From assembly GCA_024227155.1 (NCBI GenBank), contig JAAELB010000339.1:16824-80823 (forward strand): a DNA stretch of 64,000 nucleotides. Reading direction: 5' to 3'. This stretch comes from Desulfobulbaceae bacterium (GTDB lineage: Bacteria > Desulfobacterota > Desulfobulbia > Desulfobulbales > Desulfocapsaceae). Position numbers and translations under genes: made by a program. Shown here in pieces: positions 1 through 8,723 of the stretch (its first letter is position 1; each line of letters opens with the position of its first letter). The notes under the pieces were generated by a model that was not told the origin of the DNA, did not search any database, and saw only the letters and a program-made list of their open reading frames with translations.

Positions 1-23
1 GACCTGTAAATAACCCATATTAT

Positions 24-71
24 CCCTTTGGATTACCTGCACTGCAGCCTTCTAGGGAGGTGTCCAAAGGG
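24..71. other. Inverted repeat upstream of dctQ
   Basis: A perfect 9-bp inverted repeat, CCCTTTGGA at 24-32 and TCCAAAGGG at 63-71, encloses a 30-nt loop just before dctQ. It has no following T-run. It could be an mRNA hairpin between a dctP gene lying upstream of the window and dctQ, since such hairpins often lower expression of the permease genes relative to the binding protein. That role is inference. Confidence 0.45.
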
Positions 72-91
72 AGTAAATCTTAGGATAAATA

Positions 92-601
92 ATGCAAACC
101 ATTGAAAAAGTAATAATTTTTATAGAAAAATTAAACAAAATGGTCGGCAAGGCATCCAGTAACTTGATTTTTGTTTTCATGTTTCTGATGGTTTATGAGG
201 TTATTGCACGGTATTTTTTTGACAGCCCGACTATTTGGGTTCATGAATTGTGCGGTTATCTTTTTGCAGCCTATGTTGCTTTGACCGGTGGTTGGGTCCT
301 TCTTAGAAAAGGCCATGTCGCAGTTGATATTATCTATCAGTATTTTCCCAAAAAAGTAAAATTCACGGCGGATATTATTGTCTCTTTCGTCGCTCTTTTT
401 ATGTTTGTCGTCCTCTTTTGGCAGGGATATAAATTTGCCTGGCATGCCTTTGCAACTAATCAGCATTCGCACACTCTTTTTGGTCCCGTGTTATGGCCTG
501 TGAAAATGCTGCTGCCGCTTGGTGCTGTGTTTTTTATTCTTCAGATATTTGCGGATTTAGGCAAAATTATTTTGGATTTTAAGAAAGGGAGTGTGCAATG
601 A
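92..601 (+). CDS. TRAP transporter small permease (DctQ family)
   Basis: A 169-residue membrane protein with four hydrophobic segments, the usual size and topology of the DctQ small subunit of tripartite ATP-independent periplasmic transporters. The N-terminal region carries the family pattern of an aromatic/basic helix end (EVIARYFFD) followed by WVHEL near residues 50-53. With DctM it forms the cytoplasmic-membrane part of a sodium-driven uptake system for organic anions or related solutes. Its last four bases overlap the dctM start (ATGA), so the two are translationally coupled. The periplasmic binding protein is not in view and probably lies upstream of base 1, so the substrate cannot be inferred. 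Confidence 0.92.
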   Translation: MQTIEKVIIFIEKLNKMVGKASSNLIFVFMFLMVYEVIARYFFDSPTIWVHELCGYLFAAYVALTGGWVLLRKGHVAVDIIYQYFPKKVKFTADIIVSFVALFMFVVLFWQGYKFAWHAFATNQHSHTLFGPVLWPVKMLLPLGAVFFILQIFADLGKIILDFKKGSVQ

Positions 602-1920
602 ATCCCGCTTTAATTGTATTGCTCATGTTTGTGGCGGTCATTGTTCTTTTCGTCATGAGAACACCGGTTGCCTTTACCCTGGGAAGTGTAGGTATCGTTG
701 CCTTATACTTAATAAATGGTCCCAGGTTTTTACAAATGTTGCCGCCGTCGATCATCGAAAGTATGACTAGTATTATTCTTTTGGCAATACCTCTGTTTAT
801 CTTTATCGGATGTCTTCTTGAAAAATCAGGGATCGCCGATGAAATATTTGAGATGATTTACAGATGGCTTGGACCGGTACCGGGTGGTCTTGCCATAGGA
901 ACAGTGCTGATCTGTGTTATTTTTGCAGCTATGGTAGGTATCGTTGGTGCTGCAACTGTGACCATGGGGTTGATTGCGCTTCCGGCGATGCTTAAAAGAA
1001 ACTACAAAACCTCTCTGGCTATCGGTTGTATTTCAGGAGGGGGGGCTCTGGGCTTTCTCATTCCACCTAGTGTAACAATGATTGTTTATGCATCATTGTC
1101 CAACCTCTCCATTGGTAAAATGTTTCTTGCCGGTATTATTCCCGGCTTGTTGCTGGCGTTTCTTTTTGTTTCGTATATTTTAATCAGAAGCCTGATAAAT
1201 CCGGAACTTGCTCCGCCAATCCCTGTTGAAGAGAGGGCAACTTGGGGAGAAAAATGGTCTTCCCTGAAAAATTTGACCATGCCGTTTATCCTGATCTTTT
1301 CCATTATGGGGACCATTTTTTCAGGTCTCGCGACACCCACCGAGGCAGCTGCTGTAGGTGCGGCTGTTGCTATGTGTATTGTGTTTGTCAGGAATAGATC
1401 TTTTAAGAAGTCAATGGAGACGGTGTTCAACGCATCTGAGCAGGCCGCCTTTTTGACCAGTATGGTCCTGTGGATTATTATCGGTTGTCTTGCATTTTCA
1501 GCCGTGGTTAATACGCTGGGGCTACCCCTTTTGTTGAAGGAACTTATAGACTCGATAGGCATGAACAGGTGGTCCGTTCTCATTGCCATGATGTTTAGTT
1601 TCTTTTTACTTGGGATGGTAATGGATGATCTGCCTATTATCATGATCACGGTTCCAATCTATGTGCCGTTAATAACTCTTCTCGGGTTTGACCCACTATG
1701 GTTCGGTATCCTGTTTATCGTTAATATGCAAATGGCCTACCTGACACCTCCCTTTGGTTTTGTTCTGTTCTACATGAAAGGGGTTGTGCCTCCTGGGATT
1801 TCAATGGGAGATATTTATAGATCGGTCTGGCCGTTTATTGGACTGCAGGCTGTCTGTCTGGTCCTCATTATGGTGTTTCCTGAAATAGTTATGTGGCTTC
1901 CTTCTGTTGTTGGTATGTAG
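598..1920 (+). CDS. TRAP transporter large permease (DctM family)
   Basis: A 440-residue polytopic membrane protein with about twelve hydrophobic helices, the normal size for DctM, the sodium-coupled channel subunit of TRAP transporters. Family hallmarks are visible: the glycine-rich segment AMVGIVGAATVTMG, the SGGGALGFLIPPS stretch and the ATPTEAAAVGA motif in the middle of the protein, and a second proline-containing LTPPFG motif near the C-terminus. It overlaps dctQ by four bases and is followed by a 190-bp gap and a universal stress gene, an arrangement seen in other TRAP loci. A second, complete TRAP set lies at 58-61 kb but is clearly a separate transporter. Confidence 0.94.
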   Translation: MNPALIVLLMFVAVIVLFVMRTPVAFTLGSVGIVALYLINGPRFLQMLPPSIIESMTSIILLAIPLFIFIGCLLEKSGIADEIFEMIYRWLGPVPGGLAIGTVLICVIFAAMVGIVGAATVTMGLIALPAMLKRNYKTSLAIGCISGGGALGFLIPPSVTMIVYASLSNLSIGKMFLAGIIPGLLLAFLFVSYILIRSLINPELAPPIPVEERATWGEKWSSLKNLTMPFILIFSIMGTIFSGLATPTEAAAVGAAVAMCIVFVRNRSFKKSMETVFNASEQAAFLTSMVLWIIIGCLAFSAVVNTLGLPLLLKELIDSIGMNRWSVLIAMMFSFFLLGMVMDDLPIIMITVPIYVPLITLLGFDPLWFGILFIVNMQMAYLTPPFGFVLFYMKGVVPPGISMGDIYRSVWPFIGLQAVCLVLIMVFPEIVMWLPSVVGM

Positions 1921-2113
1921 GCGAAGAAATATTAGTGAATTTTCATAGAGAATCATCTATATAGAACAACTTTACGTATGGCATAACTATTGTGCAATCC
2001 CCAGGAAAAAGTGATGACTGCTTTGACATAGAAGTCAAAGCAGTCATCCAAGTATTTTTAATAATTGCGATGTTTTCGGGTTATGTTTTATTTTATTAGG
2101 AGATGGCAACATC

Positions 2114-2632
2114 ATGTTAAAACCAATTAAGTCGATTCTCTTTGCTACGGATTTATCAACAAATTGTCAGCAAGCTCTCGACTTCACAATAGCGGTTGCT
2201 ACACGTTTTCATGCTACCGTTTATTTACTTTATGTTATTGAAAAATTACCTGAGCATGTGGACGGAAGGATTAAAAATCTGGTTGGTACTCATCAATGGG
2301 AAGAGCTGGTTGAGTCCCATAAAGTATCGGCGCATAAATCCATGCTTGGAAAAACTTCTTCAAATGCAATGATTCGCAAATCCATTCTTGATTTCTGTAG
2401 CCAGGAAGGTATTGAGGATTCCTTTACCGATATTAAATCACGCGAAATTGTAATCAGCTACGGTGAAATTGTTGAGGATATCCTGCAGAATGCTGAAACA
2501 AAAGGATGTGATTTAATTGTGCTTGGTGGACATCAGAATTTATTCTCAAAGACATCTGTTGGCAGTACAATAAAGGGTGTTATGAAAAAGAGTAAAATTG
2601 CGGTCACAGTAGTACCCCCGGTAAAAGCCTGA
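2114..2632 (+). CDS. Universal stress protein (UspA family)
   Basis: A 172-residue soluble protein of the Usp fold. It opens with the family pattern IKSILFATDLS, has a long amphipathic middle section and ends with a nucleotide-binding-like loop, LGGHQNLF followed by SVGSTIKGV and AVTVVP. In ATP-binding Usps this loop reads G-x2-G-x9-G-S/T; here the second glycine is replaced by glutamine, so ATP binding is plausible but uncertain. An AGGAGA ribosome-binding site precedes the ATG. The gene sits directly behind a TRAP permease; in other bacteria a Usp (TeaD) modulates a TRAP transporter, and a similar role here is inference. Confidence 0.9.
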   Translation: MLKPIKSILFATDLSTNCQQALDFTIAVATRFHATVYLLYVIEKLPEHVDGRIKNLVGTHQWEELVESHKVSAHKSMLGKTSSNAMIRKSILDFCSQEGIEDSFTDIKSREIVISYGEIVEDILQNAETKGCDLIVLGGHQNLFSKTSVGSTIKGVMKKSKIAVTVVPPVKA

Positions 2633-2661
2633 TTGTCTAGCTTCCTGGTTTGTTGTAATAT

Positions 2662-2706
2662 AGTCCCCTGTGCAGAATGTAGTGCATGGGGGACTGTTGT
2701 TTTTTC
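2662..2706 (+). terminator. Intrinsic terminator after usp
   Basis: AGTCCCC plus TGTGCA pairs with TGCAT plus GGGGGACT (2662-2695), followed by GTTG and a run of T. A strong stem and T-tract directly downstream of the usp stop codon fit rho-independent termination. Confidence 0.8.
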
Positions 2707-2864
2707 TTTGTAACCCAACCTTTCTATGGGGTTGAGGGCTGTGTTGTATCTCTTCGGGCGTGTCTATGCCGCATAATCCTTCACATGTTTTGACATCGCC
2801 TCAATCACTTGATTTTCGAACGGAAACTTTCATAAATATCTATTTAATAACCTAGGTGGCTGCT

Positions 2865-4601
2865 GTGATAAAGGATATTAGTGATAAAGACATTGTTGAA
2901 TATTTCAGCAGTGGCATTATTGCGACTGATAAGTTTGCGATTATCTCCCGTGTTAACCGGGCGAGTGAAAAACAATTACAAATTGTCGCAAAAGAGTTTA
3001 TTGGTAAAAAAATATCTGAGGTTCTTCCTGGCTTTCATCCTCTAGTGATGGAGTGTTTACAAAGCGGGAAATCGTTGATGAATCAATCGGTGGCTGTGGT
3101 TCAGGGGCAATTGGTAGTTCATGTCAATCCTCTCAGGTCTGTTCAGGGTGTCACCGGTGCAGTCATAAATTTCAACCTCTCTGATTTTTCTGAAGTTTCC
3201 GTCAAACAGTCAGATACTTATATGGAACTTAGTCGACAGCTAGAGACTATTATCGGTGCCTCTTCAGATGGGATTTGGGTTTGTAATGGTGACGGTGTCG
3301 TCGTTACCATCAACAGCGCATCGGAATCACTCAATGGTATTAAGGCTAAAGACGTTGTCGGTAAGAATGTTTCAGAGTTTCTCGACAAGAACAACTTTGA
3401 CCAGTTAGTCACTACCAAAGTTCTTGGTAGCGGTGAGCAGGAGACAATTGTTCAGCGTGTGCATAAAACCAACAGGCTCCTGTTGTGCACCGGGACTCCG
3501 GCGAGGGACGAAGACGGCAACATTGTCCTCATCGTTGTTAACGAAAGAGACATGACAGAGCTCCAGACTTTACGCAGTAAGTTTGAGCAAAACAAAAAAC
3601 TTACCGCAAAGTATAAAGAAGAGTTGTCAGAATTATCACTGCGCGAACTTGAAAACAACACCATCATTGCCGACAGTAGTCTGATGAAACAAATTCTTCA
3701 AAAGTCTTTGAAGCTTGCACATATCGGTGCCTCGAACATTTTGATTTTAGGTGCCTCAGGTACCGGCAAAGGGCTATTGGCAAAATCTATACACAAAAAC
3801 AGCATCAGGCGTGAGAACCCATTTATAGAGATAAATTGCGCCGCAATTCCTGAAAATCTTCTGGAGGCAGAGCTCTTTGGTTTTGAAAAGGGTGCTTTTA
3901 GTGGTGCGGCAGAAATTGGTAAAGTCGGTTTGTTTGAATTGGCTCAAGGGGGAACTCTTTTTCTCGATGAAATTGGCGACATGCCTATAAATCTGCAGAC
4001 AAAGCTTCTTAAGTATCTTGATGATAAGCAATTCAGACGACTTGGCGGAACAAAAATAATAAAGGTGGAGTGCGCTACAATCTCTGCAACCAATAGAAAT
4101 CTGCAGGATCGTGTGAGTAACAACCTCTTCCGGGAAGATCTATTTTACCGACTCAGCAGCTTTACCTTAGAGATACCTGCGTTGTGTGATCGCAGGGATG
4201 ACATTCCTGGGTTGGTTCAATTTTATCTGGAAAAATACAATAAAAAATATAACAGGTCCACCCACGTCAGTTCTGCTGTTGTAGCACAACTGCAAGACTA
4301 TTCCTTTCCCGGTAACGTGCGTGAGTTAAAAAGTATAATTGAAAATGGAGTTGTCCTTAGTGAGGAGGCAACCTTAGACAGGTATCTTGCCAGTATAGAA
4401 AAAAATAGGACGCCGTTGTTTCCTGACCTTGAGCTGGTTTCTTCATCTGAACAGGTGGATTTGTCGTCAACTCTTAAAGAGGTAGAAAAACAACTCCTTA
4501 TTAAAGCAAAGCAACATTGTAAGACAACCAGGCAAATGTCAACATTTCTCAATATTTGCCAATCAACTGTGGTGAGAAAATTGCAAAAACATGGCTTGTA
4601 G
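2865..4601 (+). CDS. PAS-domain sigma54-dependent activator with TyrR-like HTH
   Basis: An enhancer-binding protein of about 578 residues. Two PAS-like sensor domains occupy roughly residues 10-115 and 125-240, a short coiled segment follows, then the AAA+ sigma54-interaction domain with Walker A GASGTGKG, Walker B FLDEIGD and the arginine-finger region NLFREDLFYRL. The C-terminus (QMSTFLNICQSTVVRKLQKH) is a TyrR-type helix-turn-helix. The sigma54-contacting loop reads GAFSGA instead of GAFTGA. I prefer the GTG at 2865 because AGGTGG stands five bases before it; the GTG at 2856 overlaps that site. It lies upstream of a TIGR04076 gene and an aminotransferase that has a good -24/-12 promoter, so it probably activates amino-acid catabolism in response to a small ligand bound by the PAS domains (inference). 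Confidence 0.9.
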   Translation: MIKDISDKDIVEYFSSGIIATDKFAIISRVNRASEKQLQIVAKEFIGKKISEVLPGFHPLVMECLQSGKSLMNQSVAVVQGQLVVHVNPLRSVQGVTGAVINFNLSDFSEVSVKQSDTYMELSRQLETIIGASSDGIWVCNGDGVVVTINSASESLNGIKAKDVVGKNVSEFLDKNNFDQLVTTKVLGSGEQETIVQRVHKTNRLLLCTGTPARDEDGNIVLIVVNERDMTELQTLRSKFEQNKKLTAKYKEELSELSLRELENNTIIADSSLMKQILQKSLKLAHIGASNILILGASGTGKGLLAKSIHKNSIRRENPFIEINCAAIPENLLEAELFGFEKGAFSGAAEIGKVGLFELAQGGTLFLDEIGDMPINLQTKLLKYLDDKQFRRLGGTKIIKVECATISATNRNLQDRVSNNLFREDLFYRLSSFTLEIPALCDRRDDIPGLVQFYLEKYNKKYNRSTHVSSAVVAQLQDYSFPGNVRELKSIIENGVVLSEEATLDRYLASIEKNRTPLFPDLELVSSSEQVDLSSTLKEVEKQLLIKAKQHCKTTRQMSTFLNICQSTVVRKLQKHGL

Positions 4602-4669
4602 CCAGTTGGTCTGCTCGACTCTGTCTTATTGCAATTGATGCCACTTAACATTTACATTGGAGTTTTAAA

Positions 4670-4939
4670 ATGCAACTGGAGCCTGATAAAGAAGTTAAGA
4701 TCGAAGTCACCCAGTGTGACTGTGATCTTATGAAAAAAGGTGACTGTATTTATCTGAAAGGTCCTATGATTGATAAAGAGAAATCTGAAAATATTTGTGT
4801 GACTGCGCTTACCGCTATTTATCCATGGGTGATGACAGCTCGCTTTGGTGTTGAGTCGAAAAACCTGGAATTTGATGACGGTAGTTATAAAGTCTGGTGT
4901 CCTGAAAAATTAGTCGAGTTTACCATCCGTTCTCTGTAA
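4670..4939 (+). CDS. TIGR04076 family protein
   Basis: An 89-residue cytoplasmic protein resembling the TIGR04076 family. It has the paired pattern of an N-terminal Cys plus KKGDCIYLKG, a central ENICVTALTAIYPWVMTARFG, and a C-terminal CPEKLVEFTI. Several cysteines are present (CDCD, GDC, ENIC, WCP), suggesting metal or redox chemistry, but no member has an assigned function that I know of. It starts 68 bases after the sigma54 activator and precedes a strong hairpin and the aminotransferase, a location shared by family members near amino-acid and aldehyde metabolism genes (general impression, not checked). Confidence 0.75.
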   Translation: MQLEPDKEVKIEVTQCDCDLMKKGDCIYLKGPMIDKEKSENICVTALTAIYPWVMTARFGVESKNLEFDDGSYKVWCPEKLVEFTIRSL

Positions 4940-4950
4940 AAATCGCCATA

Positions 4951-4992
4951 ACAAACAAGCCCTGATGCTGTATTGCATCGGGGCTTGTTTGT
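4951..4992 (+). terminator. Long perfect hairpin terminator
   Basis: ACAAACAAGCCC-T-GATGC pairs with GCATC-G-GGGCTTGTTTGT around a short loop, an almost perfect 18-bp stem. The outer part of the 3' arm is T-rich (CTTGTTTGT). It separates the regulator and TIGR04076 genes from the aminotransferase promoter and probably terminates the former. Confidence 0.7.
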
Positions 4993-5285
4993 AACGCTGA
5001 ATATTTTCTGTGAAGTGGTATTCTGCCACCTCCTGATCCTGTCAATTCGTCTTTTCCTTTTAATATAACTTACTGTAACAAGGACGTAAAACGGGTTGAA
5101 CTCCCATGTTTCCTTCGTAATTTTCTGCGGGCTCATTTTGATGCAGTTTGGTATCGGCTGATTGTCGTGCAAGAACGGCAGGATAGGTCTGTGTGATGCT
5201 GATGTGCATCAGGTTGAAAAGTATTAGTACTTCTTTTGGGCTGTATCTTGATGTTATTGCGTTGTATTTTCTGTATGAGTACTTC

Positions 5286-5301
5286 TGGCATTGTATTTGC
5301 T
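5286..5301 (+). promoter_or_regulatory. Sigma54 (-24/-12) promoter for gabT
   Basis: TGGCA at 5286-5290 and TTGCT at 5297-5301 place GG and GC exactly ten bases apart, matching the sigma54 consensus TGGCAC-N5-TTGCW. It lies about 57 bases before the preferred gabT start and downstream of a sigma54 activator gene. Between 4993 and 5285 I see no gene; this stretch would be the enhancer region. Confidence 0.75.
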
Positions 5302-5357
5302 TAATTGGTGTTATCAGTGTAGTTGGTCAAGTTAAAACAAATCAAAAAGGTGAAGAA

Positions 5358-6665
5358 ATGACTAAGCAACAAACAAATGCAGCTCTCCACGAGCGTCGTA
5401 ATAACGTTATTGCAAAAGGTTTTGGCAGCGCAACAACAAAATATATCTCCCATGCCAAAGGAGCGATTATTACAGATGTCGAGGGGCAGGACTATATCGA
5501 CTTTGCAGGCGGTATTGCGGTGATGAATGTAGGCCATTCCCACCCAAAGGTCGTTAAGGCCTTGAAAGATCAGGCTGAAAAATTAACACACACCTGTTTT
5601 ATGGTAGCTCCCTATGAATCACCTGTAGAGTTGGCTGAAAAGTTGTGTGATGCAGCCCCTGGAGATTCAAAAAAATCAGTTATGTTTGTAAGTACCGGTG
5701 CCGAAGCCGTTGAAAATGCAATTAAAATAGCCAGGTATCACACCCAGAAAACTGGAATAATTGCTTTTGAGAATGCTTTTCATGGTCGTACTTTGATGGG
5801 TATGACACTTACTTCTAAGATTAAGCCGTACAAGCACGGCCTCGGTCCCTTCGCACCTGAAGTGTATCGTATCCCATACGCAAACTGCTACCGCTGTCCT
5901 TTTGGTCAAGAACATCCTGGTTGTAATCTTGAATGTGCAGAGCATCTGGAAGATTTCTTTATTAGTTATGTTGGTGCAGAGCAGACAGCTGCAATCATCA
6001 TCGAACCTGTTCAGGGCGAAGGTGGTTTTATTGCACCTCCTAAAGAGTATTTCAAGAAACTGAAGTCCCTTTGTGAGAAAAACTCAGTCCTTATGATTGC
6101 GGATGAAATTCAGACCGGTATCGGCAGGACTGGTTATATGTTTGCAATGGAGTATTACGGAGTTGAGGCAGATATTACAACTGTAGCTAAGAGTCTTGGT
6201 GCCGGAATGCCCATTAGTGCGGTGATAGGTAAAAAGGAAATAATGGATTCCGTACACCCTGCTGGTATTGGTGGAACCTACAGTGCTAATCCTATGTGCT
6301 GTGAGGCTGCACTTGCGGTTTTTGATATCTTTGAGTCAGAAGATCTCCTCACCAAGGCGAAGCAGCTTGGCGAAAAACTTCATGCAACTTTCACCTCATT
6401 TCAGGAAAAGCATGCACTCATTGGAGATGTGCGAGGTGTTGGTCCGATGATAGCCATAGAGCTTGTTTCAGATCGGGAAAAGAAGACACCTGCACCTGAA
6501 AAAGCCAAGCAGCTTGTAGATTTTTGTCTAGAGAGAAACCTGATCATTTTGTCCTGTGGTACCTACGGAAATGTTATACGTCTTCTCATGCCGCTGGTTA
6601 TTACCGATGAACAGCTGGATAAGGGTATGGAAATTATAGAGAACGGATTGACCGCTATCTCTTAA
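5358..6665 (+). CDS. gabT: Class III aminotransferase, 4-aminobutyrate type
   Basis: A 435-residue PLP enzyme of aminotransferase class III, closest in motifs to 4-aminobutyrate:2-oxoglutarate transaminase. Visible are the active-site start DFAGGIAVMNVGHSHP, the phosphate-binding STGAEAVENAIKIAR, the FHGRT motif, EPVQGEGGF, the aspartate of IADEIQTGIGRTG and the Schiff-base lysine in TVAKSLGAGMP. It would move an amino group from GABA or a related omega-amino acid to 2-oxoglutarate, giving a semialdehyde. The reading frame is open back to 5193, but ATG 5358 has AGGTGA before it and a sigma54 promoter lies inside the upstream open stretch, so the extension is not coding. The aldehyde product could be oxidised by the AOR encoded next, and glutamate recycled by the dehydrogenase after that (inference). 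Substrate could also be acetylornithine or another amino acid. Confidence 0.88.
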   Translation: MTKQQTNAALHERRNNVIAKGFGSATTKYISHAKGAIITDVEGQDYIDFAGGIAVMNVGHSHPKVVKALKDQAEKLTHTCFMVAPYESPVELAEKLCDAAPGDSKKSVMFVSTGAEAVENAIKIARYHTQKTGIIAFENAFHGRTLMGMTLTSKIKPYKHGLGPFAPEVYRIPYANCYRCPFGQEHPGCNLECAEHLEDFFISYVGAEQTAAIIIEPVQGEGGFIAPPKEYFKKLKSLCEKNSVLMIADEIQTGIGRTGYMFAMEYYGVEADITTVAKSLGAGMPISAVIGKKEIMDSVHPAGIGGTYSANPMCCEAALAVFDIFESEDLLTKAKQLGEKLHATFTSFQEKHALIGDVRGVGPMIAIELVSDREKKTPAPEKAKQLVDFCLERNLIILSCGTYGNVIRLLMPLVITDEQLDKGMEIIENGLTAIS

Positions 6666-6809
6666 GAGTTCAATGTTGTAGCTACAGCTTAGGATTCTAT
6701 TGTAATCGACATTGCTGGAGTGGATAACATATTGATTGTAAGATGTATTCCATGTGCACGATCCGCGACAATTGTGCTGTTTGGTGAGATATCAATGTGT
6801 TGTTTGCTT

Positions 6810-6906
6810 CAGGTTTCACGGGGCCGACAGACTACTGGGCTGTGCAGGTTTCACAGGAGTGACCGGGGTGGGTGAAAGAACAAACCATTCACCTGTCACC
6901 TCGGTC
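6810..6906 (+). ncRNA. Structured leader RNA upstream of AOR, candidate Moco/Tuco riboswitch
   Basis: The 270-bp gap before AOR contains a 10-base direct repeat CAGGTTTCAC (6810-6819 and 6845-6854), a small hairpin CTGTG/CACAG (6840-6856), and a 16-bp hairpin with one 3-nt bulge, GACCGGGGTGGGTGAA (6861-6876) against TTCACC-TGT-CACCTCGGTC (6888-6906). It ends 29 bases before the start codon. Molybdenum/tungsten cofactor RNAs are known upstream of tungsten-enzyme genes, which makes this a candidate, but I cannot match it to the Rfam model by eye. An attenuator is the alternative. Confidence 0.45.
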
Positions 6907-6935
6907 TGCATTATTTATGATCAACGAGGTAACAC

Positions 6936-8717
6936 ATGTTTGGATACTATAATCGCACTTTAACAATCAATCTCACAGACAAGTCAGTCACCATAGAACC
7001 GGTCAGCGATGATGTCCTTGCTGAATGTTTTGGGGGCAAGGGACTCGCCACACGTCTGTTGCTTGAGCGAAATAAGGCGGGAGTCGATCCTCTTTCACCG
7101 GAGAATCATCTTATTTTTGCAACAGGATCTTTCTGCGGGGGGCGGATGTGGGGTGCGAGCCGCTACGGAGTGTTTACCAAATCCCCCCTTACCGGTTTTT
7201 ATGCCGAATCCTATTCTGGTGGAAAAGTACCTGAGGCCATCGATTCAGCAGGGTTTGATGCAATAATCCTGACCGGAAAGTCAGAGCGTCCAACTGTTCT
7301 GACAATTACCCCTGAGGGTGCAGAGTTCCATGATGCCGGAGATTTATGGGGCACTGATTCTATTAAAGCAGAAGAAGTTGCCTTGGATCGTTTTTCAACT
7401 GATGTAGAAAATTATCGAAAACCTGGTGCGGTGACAATTGGGCCTGCAGGGGAAGAGATGGTCAAGTTTGCCCTTATTGCCAATGATAAATGGCGATGTG
7501 CAGGCAGGACTGGAGCTGGGGCTGTTATGGGGTCCAAACTCGTGAAGGCCATAGTTTTCCAGGGAGACAGGAAGCGGCAGTACGCTGACCCGGATGGTGT
7601 TGCGGAGTTTGCCAGAGAATTTGGCAGTAAAAACAGTCAGGGCCCGGGTGCGAAGGCGTATAAAGCGATGGGCACGACCATGATGGTTTCTCTCATGAAC
7701 AATGTAGGCGCCTTTCCTGCAAAATATTGGAGCCAGGGATCCTGCGAACACTGGGAGCAGATCAGTGGGGAAAAATTTCATGAAGATCATGACGTAAAAC
7801 CACATTCGTGTGCTAAATGTTTTATGGCCTGTGGCCGAATGGCTACCATAAAAAAAGGTCGTCACGAAGGACTTAAGCTCGAAGGGCCAGAGTACGAAAC
7901 GATATATTCCTTCGGCGGGCTCTGTATGGTTGATGACATGGCTGAAATTGTTTATCTCAACGATATCTGCGATAGACTTGGAATGGACACAATTACTGCC
8001 GGTAATCTCTGTGGTCTTGCTATAGAGGCAAAGTTGCGTGGCAAGATTGATTTCGATATTGAATATGGCAATGTTGACCAGATCGCGACTCTGCTGCAGA
8101 TGATATCGGATCGAGAAGGCATTGGTGAAATTCTCGCAAATGGCATTATTCCAGCTTCAGAAGCCTGGGGCCTTGAAGACATTGCAATACATGTCAAAGG
8201 GATGGAGCCTGCAGGCTATGATCCCCGGGCATTAAAAGGAATGGGCCTCACTTTTGGTACCTCCCCAAGAGGAGCATGTCACTTGAGGACAACCTTTTAC
8301 AAGCCTGAACTCTCAGGGATCATCCCACCGGAGCAAACCGAAGACAAGGCCAAGTTGCTCATTGAGTATGAAGATCGCCTCAATATATTTGACACCCTGG
8401 TGCTCTGCCGATTTTATCGGGACATGTATACCTGGGAAGAACTTGAACCAGCCCTGCGCGCTGTCACTGGCCAACCCAGCAGTCTGGCAGACTTGCAGAA
8501 GGTTGCCAGGACTATCCTCAACATGACCAGAGCATTTAATTTGCAAGAGGGTTTGACTGCAGAAGATGACAGGCTGCCTAAGCGTATACACAAGGAGTCA
8601 TTGCCTTCAGGAAAATCGCTTACTGCCGATGAAATGGAACTCATGCTTAGTGATTACTACAGGTTGAGAGAGTGGGACGCAAATGGAGTCCCTCTTGAAG
8701 GACCTGTCGCAGGTTGA
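6936..8717 (+). CDS. aor: Tungsten-type aldehyde:ferredoxin oxidoreductase
   Basis: A 593-residue member of the AOR family, close to the usual 600. The N-terminal pterin-binding domain begins with the typical MFGYYNRTLTINL and contains FGGKGLATRLL and GRMWGASRYG. The [4Fe-4S] ligands are visible as C292-x2-C295-x3-C299 and C491 (LVLCRF). The enzyme oxidises aldehydes to carboxylates and reduces ferredoxin, using a bis-pterin tungsten or molybdenum site in the cytoplasm. The ATG at 6936 has GAGGT before it. It is preceded by a structured leader and sits between an aminotransferase and a glutamate dehydrogenase, which suggests removal of aldehydes arising in amino-acid breakdown. Whether it takes W or Mo cannot be read from sequence. 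Confidence 0.95.
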   Translation: MFGYYNRTLTINLTDKSVTIEPVSDDVLAECFGGKGLATRLLLERNKAGVDPLSPENHLIFATGSFCGGRMWGASRYGVFTKSPLTGFYAESYSGGKVPEAIDSAGFDAIILTGKSERPTVLTITPEGAEFHDAGDLWGTDSIKAEEVALDRFSTDVENYRKPGAVTIGPAGEEMVKFALIANDKWRCAGRTGAGAVMGSKLVKAIVFQGDRKRQYADPDGVAEFAREFGSKNSQGPGAKAYKAMGTTMMVSLMNNVGAFPAKYWSQGSCEHWEQISGEKFHEDHDVKPHSCAKCFMACGRMATIKKGRHEGLKLEGPEYETIYSFGGLCMVDDMAEIVYLNDICDRLGMDTITAGNLCGLAIEAKLRGKIDFDIEYGNVDQIATLLQMISDREGIGEILANGIIPASEAWGLEDIAIHVKGMEPAGYDPRALKGMGLTFGTSPRGACHLRTTFYKPELSGIIPPEQTEDKAKLLIEYEDRLNIFDTLVLCRFYRDMYTWEELEPALRAVTGQPSSLADLQKVARTILNMTRAFNLQEGLTAEDDRLPKRIHKESLPSGKSLTADEMELMLSDYYRLREWDANGVPLEGPVAG

Positions 8718-8723
8718 CATTTT

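Noticed and set aside
5193-5357. N-terminal extension of the gabT reading frame
   Set aside because: It contains a well-spaced sigma54 promoter, lacks a ribosome-binding site and encodes a hydrophobic sequence foreign to the family; ATG 5358 is preceded by AGGTGA.
6754-6963. 69-codon plus-strand open frame before AOR
   Set aside because: It lies over the structured leader RNA, runs past the AOR start in another frame and has no family resemblance.
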